From the NCBI GenBank assembly GCA_002350445.1, contig DEEV01000124.1, forward strand, positions 1-9,673: DNA of 9,673 bases. The letters are read 5' to 3'. This document shows, in pieces, positions 1 through 5,710 of this stretch. Position 1 is the stretch's first letter. Every line of letters begins with the position of its first letter. The notes under the pieces are model-generated. The model ran no database searches, was not told where the DNA came from, and worked only from the letters and a program-made list of their open reading frames with translations. Both the position numbers and the translations under genes were made by a program. The stretch comes from Treponema sp. UBA2869. GTDB taxonomy: Bacteria > Spirochaetota > Spirochaetia > Treponematales > Treponemataceae.

Positions 1-18
1 TAAAGAGATTTATCTAAT

Positions 19-55
19 TACAGGGCAACTGCATTATAGATGTGTTTGCCCTGTA
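19..55 (-). terminator. Hairpin just past the phosphohexomutase gene, possible terminator
   Basis: A perfect 10-bp inverted repeat (TACAGGGCAA at 19-28, TTGCCCTGTA at 46-55) with a 17-base loop starts five bases beyond the stop codon of the minus-strand phosphohexomutase. The position suits a transcription end or a 3' stabilising hairpin. There is no clear U-run after the stem on either strand, so classical intrinsic termination is uncertain. Confidence 0.4.
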
Positions 56-60
56 TCTGA

Positions 61-1830
61 TTATTTATCTGCTTTTTGAAGAAGACTTGTTTCCCATTCA
101 ATGAGCATTCGTTCCAAGAAGCGGCAGTCGCCTTTTACATCACACATTATACGGAATACAGGTTCTGTTCCGCTTCCGCGCATCCACATAAATGCCACAG
201 GATTAAAATTCTGATCCTTAAATACGATTTTTAAGCCGCCTTTTTTAGAAAGAGAATAGTCTGTTATGCCGCAGGTTTCCTTTGTTCCGTTAGTGATAAC
301 TGCTTCATAAGAATAAATGTTATATTCCTTTTTAAGAAAGTCCTTTTTTTCATTCCATTCTTCTTCAAAATGTTTCTGGAATTTCCTTTTTAAGTCTGCG
401 TGATCAGTGTTTTTTATATGAAGAATAGCACAGGGTTCAGAAACTCCAGTTGTTGTGTAAACTGGAAGTGTTTTGATTATATCATTCAGTGTAAAGTCTC
501 TTTTGTATTGAATTCTAAGTGCTTTGCACCATAATTCAAACAGTCCATCATTTTTCATGGAAAGAAGTTTTACAAGCGCAAAGATTGTATTTAACGGGTC
601 ACGCACGCTTGACGGATATGTAATTGTTCCACCGTTTGAGCCTTCTCCAAGAATTCTTACAGTGTAGCCCTGTTCTCGTTTTTCGCGCGCAAGGTTTACA
701 ACATTTGCTTCTCCAACTTCTGCACGGAAAACTTCTGCTCCCAAAGCATGCGCAATTTCTTCAATTCGCATTGAAGTAGGGCAGTTTACGGCAACAGCCG
801 GTCTGAAATCTTTATTGTCACGGTTTTGCCAGATACTGTAAGAAAGCTCTGCAAGAACAGAAAGACTGAAAACTTCCTGAGCTTTTAAAATAACTGCCTT
901 TTTTGCTGTTTCATCCCAATAAACAATGTTTCCTCGGTCTCCGTCACAGTCCGGCATATAGCCAAGAATAACTTCATCATGACCTTCGTGGTGAAGCTTT
1001 TCCATTTCCTGGGCAACGTAAACAAGGTTTTCTGCTTCAGGTATAATTTCGTGAACAATTTGCCCCGGTTTATCATTTATTGTGTAAAAATTAATTTTGT
1101 GCTGAGCAAAATATTCACGGTCTATGGAAACAGTTCTTGCTGAACCGTTAAAATCGCATACAATTCCAACCGGTTTTTCTGTGTTAGCCTGCAGCAGGGT
1201 ACTAAAAAACTGATTCTGTCTGTTTACGTCTTTTTCGCCCGTAATGGTTTCGTTCATAAACTCGTGATATGCTTTTAGTGCGTTATGTTTTGAGCTTTTG
1301 AATTCTGATTCAATTTCGCGAACCTTGCTTGTGCTGCAGTTATCTGTAAGATATTTTATTGATGCAAGATAGTCTTCGTTTGCAATTCGCTTTTTAAATT
1401 CTTCTGTAAGAATTGCATTTTCCTGCGCATTTAATACTCCGCCGTCATTTAAGCCAAATTTTATTCCGTTGTGTCCTATTGGATTGTGACTTGCAGAAAT
1501 ATAGATAAAACCGTCAAGTTTTTTTGCGTATGCCATAATTTCTGGCGCAGCGGTTACGCCAAGATATTGAATTACTGCGTTTTTTGCCAGCAGAATTCTG
1601 ACCATTGCATCTGCAATTTTTGGACCTGTTGGCCTTGTGTCCATTCCTATTGCTATAACCGGAGTATCCTGTTCTGTTTTATTTATAAGATATTCAAGAA
1701 AAGTGTCGGCTGCTGTAATTGCAATATTATAATCATCGTTTGTAATAGAAGCTGTAGAATCCTGTTCGTTTCCAGATTCTGCAAAAACCTTGCGCCAGCC
1801 GGATGCAGATAAAATCATGTTAAGTTTCAT
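61..1830 (-). CDS. Phosphoglucomutase/phosphomannomutase family protein (alpha-D-phosphohexomutase)
   Basis: Cytoplasmic enzyme predicted to move phosphate between C1 and C6 of a hexose phosphate, linking glycolysis to nucleotide-sugar and envelope synthesis. All four family signatures are visible: the phosphoserine loop ISASHNP (Ser114 is the expected phosphorylated residue), the metal loop PDCDGDR (Asp294, Asp296, Asp298), a sugar-recognition loop GEGSNGG (395-401), and the C-terminal phosphate-binding loop RGSGTEP (551-557). At 589 residues it is longer than the usual 450-550, with extra charged sequence around 140-215 and 475-510. The sugar loop differs from the common GEESG/GEQSG forms, and SVRDP follows where RDG is usual, so substrate cannot be assigned. 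The ATG at 1830 has no Shine-Dalgarno and abuts a TATAGT box. An in-frame ATG at 1818 (Met5) would begin at MILSASGW, close to where relatives begin, and is a real alternative. It is a single gene, divergent from metQ. Confidence 0.9.
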   Translation of the reverse strand: MKLNMILSASGWRKVFAESGNEQDSTASITNDDYNIAITAADTFLEYLINKTEQDTPVIAIGMDTRPTGPKIADAMVRILLAKNAVIQYLGVTAAPEIMAYAKKLDGFIYISASHNPIGHNGIKFGLNDGGVLNAQENAILTEEFKKRIANEDYLASIKYLTDNCSTSKVREIESEFKSSKHNALKAYHEFMNETITGEKDVNRQNQFFSTLLQANTEKPVGIVCDFNGSARTVSIDREYFAQHKINFYTINDKPGQIVHEIIPEAENLVYVAQEMEKLHHEGHDEVILGYMPDCDGDRGNIVYWDETAKKAVILKAQEVFSLSVLAELSYSIWQNRDNKDFRPAVAVNCPTSMRIEEIAHALGAEVFRAEVGEANVVNLAREKREQGYTVRILGEGSNGGTITYPSSVRDPLNTIFALVKLLSMKNDGLFELWCKALRIQYKRDFTLNDIIKTLPVYTTTGVSEPCAILHIKNTDHADLKRKFQKHFEEEWNEKKDFLKKEYNIYSYEAVITNGTKETCGITDYSLSKKGGLKIVFKDQNFNPVAFMWMRGSGTEPVFRIMCDVKGDCRFLERMLIEWETSLLQKADK

Positions 1831-1881
1831 ACTATAAGTTTAGCATATTAAGAAATTTTTAACAAATTTTTGCCAAAAGTA

Positions 1882-1910
1882 TTGACTAATAATCATATTC
1901 ATTGTAAAAG
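1882..1910 (+). promoter_or_regulatory. Sigma70-type promoter of the metQ-like gene
   Basis: TTGACT at 1882-1887 (5/6 to the -35 consensus) is followed after 17 bases by TAAAAG at 1905-1910 (4/6 to the -10 consensus). The expected transcript start is near 1917, giving a leader of about 55 bases. The segment 1880-1893 matches 13 of 14 bases of the promoter at 4856-4869 in the same register. Confidence 0.6.
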
Positions 1911-1917
1911 TTAATAA

Positions 1918-1934
1918 CCTACTGCATTAGTAGG
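1918..1934 (+). promoter_or_regulatory. Perfect inverted repeat in the metQ leader (mRNA hairpin or operator)
   Basis: CCTACT (1918-1923) and AGTAGG (1929-1934) form a perfect 6-bp stem with a GCATT loop. It lies exactly at the predicted transcript start, so it could be a 5'-terminal hairpin that stabilises the message or a binding site for a regulator. It is far too short to be a SAM riboswitch. Function is unknown; only the symmetry and position are observed. Confidence 0.45.
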
Positions 1935-1971
1935 GATTACACATCATGACTTTTTTTTACAGGAGGCAAAA

Positions 1972-2766
1972 ATGAAAAAGTTGGTTATTTTAGCTGCAGC
2001 TGCTGCAATGGCAGTTCTTACAGGTTGCGGCGGAAAAAAAGATGCAAAGGTTATTACAGTAGGTGCAACACCGGAGCCACATGCGGCATTGCTTAATCTT
2101 ATTGTTGATGATCTTGCAGAGCAGGGCTACACATTGAAGGTTCAGGAATTTACAGATTATGTAACTCCAAACGAAGCTGTTGAATCAGGCGAAATTGATG
2201 CAAATTTCTTCCAGCATGTTCCATATATGAATTCATTTAATACAGAACACGGATTCCATCTTGTAAGCGTTGCAGGAATTCACGTTGAACCACTTGCTCT
2301 TTATTCAAAAAAATATAAAACACTTGATTCTCTTCCAACTGGAGCAATTATTGCAATTCCAAACGATTCAACAAACGAAGGTCGTGCACTTCTTCTTCTC
2401 CAGTCTGCAGGTCTCATTGAACTTGATCCAAATTCTGGCCTTACAGCACTTCCTGTTGATATCACTTCAAATCCTAAAAAGTTTAAATTCCAGGAAATTG
2501 AAGCCGCTTCTTTACCACGCGTTCTCGCAGATACAGATGCTGCTGTAATCAATGGAAACTATGCTATTCCGGCTGGTCTTGTTGCTTCTAAGGACGGACT
2601 TCTTGTTGAAGGTGCAGAATCTCCTTATGTAAATATTCTTACAGTAAAAGCTGGTCGCGAAAATGACGAAGCAATTCTTGCAGTTGCAAAAGCACTTAAG
2701 AGCCAGAAAGTAAAGGATTATATTTCTAAAACATATCCTAATGGCGAAGTAGTTCCTGTATTCTAA
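1972..2766 (+). CDS. metQ: MetQ/NlpA-family methionine-binding lipoprotein
   Basis: Substrate-binding lipoprotein of a methionine ABC importer, anchored to a membrane by a lipidated cysteine. The N-terminus is a lipoprotein signal peptide with lipobox LTGC (Cys19) after a short Ala-rich hydrophobic run. The mature part carries NlpA/MetQ hallmarks: ITVGATPEPHAALL near residue 30, a conserved DANFFQHVPYMNSF segment, HVEPLALYSKKYK, IPNDSTNEGRALLLLQ and INGNYAIPAGL. The 264-residue length is normal for the family, which includes the T. pallidum antigen Tp32. The start is fixed by AGGAGG at 1961-1966, five bases before the ATG. No MetN ATPase or MetI permease gene lies within the window on either side, and a terminator follows, so it is transcribed alone. 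Binding of L-methionine is inferred from the family; another small amino acid or dipeptide is possible. Confidence 0.92.
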   Translation: MKKLVILAAAAAMAVLTGCGGKKDAKVITVGATPEPHAALLNLIVDDLAEQGYTLKVQEFTDYVTPNEAVESGEIDANFFQHVPYMNSFNTEHGFHLVSVAGIHVEPLALYSKKYKTLDSLPTGAIIAIPNDSTNEGRALLLLQSAGLIELDPNSGLTALPVDITSNPKKFKFQEIEAASLPRVLADTDAAVINGNYAIPAGLVASKDGLLVEGAESPYVNILTVKAGRENDEAILAVAKALKSQKVKDYISKTYPNGEVVPVF

Positions 2767-2769
2767 TTC

Positions 2770-2786
2770 AATGGCATTTTGCCATT
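2770..2786 (+). other. Small hairpin directly after metQ
   Basis: AATGGC (2770-2775) and GCCATT (2781-2786) form a perfect 6-bp stem with an ATTTT loop, four bases after the metQ stop codon. No T-run follows, so it probably acts with the larger terminator downstream or protects the 3' end of the mRNA. Confidence 0.45.
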
Positions 2787-2791
2787 AAATT

Positions 2792-2842
2792 AAAAAAAGC
2801 ACTTTGGAATCAATCTGATTTTGATTTTCAAAGTGCTTTTTT
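2792..2842. terminator. Bidirectional intrinsic terminator between metQ and the LytM-like gene
   Basis: GCACTTTG (2799-2806) pairs perfectly with CAAAGTGC (2829-2836), preceded by seven A and followed by six T, so it reads as a rho-independent terminator on both strands. The inner sequence can extend the stem partly. It separates the convergent metQ (stop 2766) and the minus-strand LytM-like gene (stop 2868). Confidence 0.85.
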
Positions 2843-2867
2843 AATTTTAAATTTTAGATTCTGCTTT

Positions 2868-3731
2868 TTATCTTATGTTTATATTGTAAGTGATTGTTTT
2901 TACCGTTCCGGATACATCTGTTTCTGTTATTCCAAGCATAACCTTGCCCGGCGTAAATACGGCTTCTCCAACCAGATGAAGTTTTGTAGTAGGGTAAATC
3001 TCGCTTGAAGTATATTTGTGTTTCCCTGTTACAGAAACCTTTTCTTCATACTGCGAAATTGTATCGTAAGAAATTTTATCAACTTCTGTGCCGTTTACGC
3101 TTACAGTTGTTTTTAGCGGAGCTGCAACTGAATTTTTTTTCTGGAATACCCGGTAAAGTCCTGAAGAAAAATTTTTATATACATTCAAATCATAAAATTC
3201 ACCGTTTTTATCTTGAATTGTAATGCCTGTAAGGTTAAGTTCAATTTCTTTGTCTGTGCGTGGCATCAAAATTTTGGGGTTTATTGCGGAAGATTTTTTT
3301 GTATCAATTATCTGAAATTCCAGCGCACTTATATCCTTTTGCCAGCCGGTGTTTCCTGTTCTTGCAATTTTTGTGCCACTTGCAACTGTTTTTCCGGTAA
3401 GTTCTTCAGTTTCAAGCGATTCTGATTCAAGGTTCCCATATACCGAAATAAGGTCATCCTTGTGTTCCATAATTACGGTTGTGCCCAATGCAGAAGGAAA
3501 AAAATCAGATTCATCATTAAGAGCGGTAAGAACAATCAAAATTTTTCCGTCTTCTGCGGTTTTAATTTCTTCCGGTTCCTTAAAAATTACAGAAGTACTT
3601 ATTCGGTTTCCTCTTTCCTGTGCAAAATATGATTCAAAGGCTTCTTTGTCTGTGTTTTCCTGCGGCCATTCAAAAGCATAAAGATTTACAAACGCTGCAA
3701 GGATAATTAAAATTGCTGAAAGTTTTTTCAT
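2868..3731 (-). CDS. Exported LytM/M23-like protein lacking zinc ligands
   Basis: A 287-residue protein with a Sec signal peptide (about residues 1-19, cleavage likely near LYA-FEW). Residues about 40-157 follow the LytM/M23 peptidase layout: a stretch around GTTVIMEH, then LISVYGNL in place of the usual YAHL, GKTVASGTKIARTGNTG, a strand ALEFQI, and NPKILMPR. The catalytic HxH strand (normally HLHFEI) has become ALEFQI, and the first ligand motif (HxGxD type) is replaced by RGNRISTSVIF. It is therefore predicted to be catalytically dead; inactive LytM proteins such as EnvC and NlpD activate or position cell-wall hydrolases. Residues 160-287 form a beta-rich C-terminal part of unknown family. 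The start is supported by GGAGA just upstream of the ATG. It is the second gene of an operon with the propeller-like gene, 13 bases apart. Role in peptidoglycan remodelling is inference. Confidence 0.75.
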   Translation of the reverse strand: MKKLSAILIILAAFVNLYAFEWPQENTDKEAFESYFAQERGNRISTSVIFKEPEEIKTAEDGKILIVLTALNDESDFFPSALGTTVIMEHKDDLISVYGNLESESLETEELTGKTVASGTKIARTGNTGWQKDISALEFQIIDTKKSSAINPKILMPRTDKEIELNLTGITIQDKNGEFYDLNVYKNFSSGLYRVFQKKNSVAAPLKTTVSVNGTEVDKISYDTISQYEEKVSVTGKHKYTSSEIYPTTKLHLVGEAVFTPGKVMLGITETDVSGTVKTITYNINIR

Positions 3732-3744
3732 TTTTTCGTCTCCG

Positions 3745-4812
3745 TTAATTTCTTGTTAAGGAAATTTTAGAAATTGTACTATCTTTGCCTATAAAAAGAC
3801 TGTCTTCTGTTGTGTTTATAAATGCCGTTTCTGCCTTAAAACTGAATTTTCCTTCCAGGGTATTTGTTTTTTCGATAACGTAAACGGTATAAATATCTGC
3901 GTTTTTTCCAAGCAGGAATACAAGGTCAGATGTTTCTTTTACAGAAATGATTCGGCTTTCGAGCGGAATAAAAGTATTCTGCTTTTTGTTTAAATCGTAA
4001 ATGCCAAGCGAATCTTTGCTGTTGTAAAGGATTCTTTTTCCGTCTTTTGTAAAGTGAACGATTGTCTGATAATTTACTTCATTTGTAAGAAAATTATGGA
4101 AAATGCATTTAGAATGATTTTCTTCGCGATGAAATAAAGCAAAGCGCTGTTGTTTTTGTCCGCTGATGCATGCAATGTACTGTCCGTCGGGAGAAATATC
4201 TGCTCCAAAAATTACAGAACTATCGCTGCCTCCCGGTGCAAAAGCCATTTCGTCATTTCCTGTTTCGTTGTCAAAAATTCTTATTGTACCGTCAGCAAAA
4301 CCTGCGGCTGTAAATTTTTCTTTTGAATTAAAAGCTGTGAGCGGTGTTGTACCTTCGTAAACCCATTTTGTAGAACCGTCGCTGCTGCAGGCTGCAAAAG
4401 AATTTCCACCCGGCAGAAAAACAAAAATCTGGTTTCCTGAAAAATAAGGAAAACCGAATTCTTTTATTGTTCCGGCCTGTTCACCTGTGCTTGTAAAAAA
4501 TTTTGTTCCACCGGCATTTGTACTGTAAGTTGCAAAATATGAATCAGAAACAGATGCTTTTGTTGGAAAAGTTCTGCAAAGCGTAAGAATTCCATTTTCT
4601 GTAAAATAGCCAAGCGTTTGTCCCAAACGGAAGTGAAGGATCTTTTGTTCCGGATCAGGATTTTCTGTTTCCGGACTTGTAGTATTAATTTTCCATTCAG
4701 GAGTAAAATGATATTCCTTTGTAAGCGGCTTTGCGGCAAGAAAAAGATATAAGACTGTAATGATTATTCCGGTTAATATGTAAAAAGAAATGTTTACGCT
4801 TTTTGTTTTCAT
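3745..4812 (-). CDS. Membrane-anchored beta-propeller (WD40-like) protein of unknown function
   Basis: A 355-residue protein with an N-terminal hydrophobic segment (about residues 9-27), short and uncleaved-looking, followed by a mostly extracytoplasmic domain. The body shows repeated short beta-strand units typical of a WD40/PQQ-like propeller: GTKFFTSTGEQAGTI, AACSSDGSTKWVYEG, TAAGFADGTIRIFDNETG (about 168-185), ADISPDGQYIACIS (about 204-217), FTKDGKRILYNSKDSLGIYDL (about 254-274). The repeats are weak, so the blade count is uncertain. No catalytic motif is visible. I chose the ATG at 4812 (MKTKSVN) over the in-frame ATG at 4830 because it places Lys residues directly before the hydrophobic segment; neither has a good Shine-Dalgarno. 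It leads the operon with the LytM-like gene, which suggests a joint envelope role, perhaps as a scaffold. No named family is recognised. Confidence 0.7.
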   Translation of the reverse strand: MKTKSVNISFYILTGIIITVLYLFLAAKPLTKEYHFTPEWKINTTSPETENPDPEQKILHFRLGQTLGYFTENGILTLCRTFPTKASVSDSYFATYSTNAGGTKFFTSTGEQAGTIKEFGFPYFSGNQIFVFLPGGNSFAACSSDGSTKWVYEGTTPLTAFNSKEKFTAAGFADGTIRIFDNETGNDEMAFAPGGSDSSVIFGADISPDGQYIACISGQKQQRFALFHREENHSKCIFHNFLTNEVNYQTIVHFTKDGKRILYNSKDSLGIYDLNKKQNTFIPLESRIISVKETSDLVFLLGKNADIYTVYVIEKTNTLEGKFSFKAETAFINTTEDSLFIGKDSTISKISLTRN

Positions 4813-4857
4813 ACTATAAATGTATATCATTATCTCGTAAAATTCAATTGAGACCTA

Positions 4858-4886
4858 TTGACAAATAATGTCAAAGGATGCAAAAT
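4858..4886 (+). promoter_or_regulatory. Promoter of the HTH-EIIA gene with a palindrome over its -35 box
   Basis: TTGACA at 4858-4863 is a perfect -35 consensus; 17 bases later CAAAAT (4881-4886) is a 4/6 -10 box. The -35 box is the left half of a perfect palindrome, TTGACA-AATAA-TGTCAA (4858-4874), a likely operator whose occupancy would block RNA polymerase. Transcription would start near 4893, leaving a leader of about 45 bases. Confidence 0.6.
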
Positions 4887-4937
4887 ATTACATAGATTTC
4901 AAACAAACTGCTAAAAAGTGTTCAGGAGTGTTGTCTT

Positions 4938-5585
4938 ATGGAAGAAGATATTCTTACAATTGAAGAGGTTGCAAAATACCTTAGGGTTTCAGATAGAACA
5001 GTTTATGACTGGGCTCAGAAAGGCGAGATTCCTGCCGGAAAAATAGGAACTGTATGGCGTTTTAAGAAAACTGAAGTTGAAAACTGGGTTAATGCAAAGC
5101 TTTCTACAGACGCTTCAAAACAAGCTGAAATTTCTGTACAGGTAAGAAATATTCTTTCTCCTGACCGCATTAAGTTTATTACCCAGACAACAAAGCACGA
5201 TGCGCTTGTAGAACTTGCTGATGTGCTTGCTAAGGCTCCTCAGGTTAAAAATGCATCGGAGCTTACTCAGGAAATTCTTAAGAGAGAAGAACTTATGTCT
5301 ACTGCTATTGGAAGAGGCATTGCAATTCCTCACGTACGTCTTGCATCTGTTACAGACCTTGTTATGGCTGTAGGTGTATGTCGTAAACCTATTTCTGATT
5401 TTCAGGCAATTGATGATGAACCTGTAAATCTTTTGTTTATGATTGCTGCTTCTTATAACCAGCATTCATATTATCTTAAGACAATTTCTCATTTCAGTTC
5501 AAAGCTTAAGGATAAAGACTTGCGTACTGCAATTCTTCTTGCTTCTGACGAAAACGAAGTTTACGATCTTTTGATGCGAACCTAA
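4938..5585 (+). CDS. HTH (excisionase-like) DNA-binding protein fused to PTS EIIA-Ntr domain
   Basis: A 215-residue two-domain regulator. Residues about 5-52 are a MerR/excisionase-type winged helix-turn-helix: LTIEEVAKYLRVSDRTVYDWAQKGEIP forms the helix-turn-helix and VWRFKKTEVENWV the wing and closing helix. Residues about 70-215 are an EIIA domain of the fructose/mannitol/nitrogen type with the phospho-acceptor motif GIAIPH (His132) and further His at 176 and 185 in NQHSYYLKTISHFS. EIIA-Ntr domains take phosphate from HPr; treponemes are known for an incomplete PTS without sugar permeases, thought to be regulatory. The protein could therefore bind DNA under control of phosphorylation at His132 (inference). 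The start is set by AGGAG at 4924-4928, nine bases before the ATG. Single gene with its own promoter and terminator. The palindrome at 4858-4874 may be its own operator. Confidence 0.88.
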   Translation: MEEDILTIEEVAKYLRVSDRTVYDWAQKGEIPAGKIGTVWRFKKTEVENWVNAKLSTDASKQAEISVQVRNILSPDRIKFITQTTKHDALVELADVLAKAPQVKNASELTQEILKREELMSTAIGRGIAIPHVRLASVTDLVMAVGVCRKPISDFQAIDDEPVNLLFMIAASYNQHSYYLKTISHFSSKLKDKDLRTAILLASDENEVYDLLMRT

Positions 5586-5602
5586 TTATATTCAGGTATT
5601 TA

Positions 5603-5627
5603 TAAGGAGTTTCCTCCTGTCTCCTTA
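5603..5627 (+). other. Alternative hairpins with CU-rich loop in the 3' UTR
   Basis: TAAGGAG (5603-5609) can pair with CTCCTTA (5621-5627) or, as AGGAG (5605-5609), with CTCCT (5614-5618); the two pairings exclude each other. The free CUCC run in either form resembles an anti-Shine-Dalgarno sequence. No start codon follows on either strand, so this is not a ribosome binding site of a small gene. Function unknown. Confidence 0.4.
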
Positions 5628-5646
5628 GAAAAATATTCCAACGTTA

Positions 5647-5710
5647 AAGGTGCTGTCCAGGATTTTTTTTACAGTAATTCATTCCGCCTGGACGGCACTT
5701 TCTTTTTTTT
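5647..5710 (+). terminator. Strong intrinsic terminator of the HTH-EIIA gene
   Basis: A 15-bp stem with two G-U wobbles (arms 5647-5661 and 5687-5701) and a 25-base loop is followed by an eight-T run at 5703-5710. The T-run overlaps the stop codon (5709-5711) of the convergent transglutaminase-like gene. Read on the minus strand the stem lacks a good T-run, so it acts mainly on plus-strand transcripts. Confidence 0.85.

Noticed and set aside
1471..1812. Cys-rich plus-strand open frame opposite the phosphohexomutase N-terminus
   Set aside because: The high Cys content is produced by antisense reading of the conserved catalytic region (including the SASHNP loop); no ribosome binding site or domain supports it.
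1918..1971. SAM riboswitch (S-box) upstream of the methionine-binding lipoprotein
   Set aside because: The leader after the predicted start is only about 55 bases and holds a single 6-bp hairpin; known SAM riboswitches need a longer multi-helix fold and an expression platform.
2868..3731. Active M23 zinc endopeptidase
   Set aside because: The HxH strand reads ALEFQI and the first ligand motif has no His or Asp in the right places, so hydrolytic activity cannot be supported.
5115..5465. Long open frame antisense to the HTH-EIIA gene
   Set aside because: It lies entirely inside a well-supported gene, has biased composition rich in Asn, Lys and Ser, no recognisable domain and no start signals.
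5603..5627. Ribosome binding site of an unannotated small gene (AGGAG in the 3' UTR)
   Set aside because: No ATG follows at a workable distance on either strand before the terminator.
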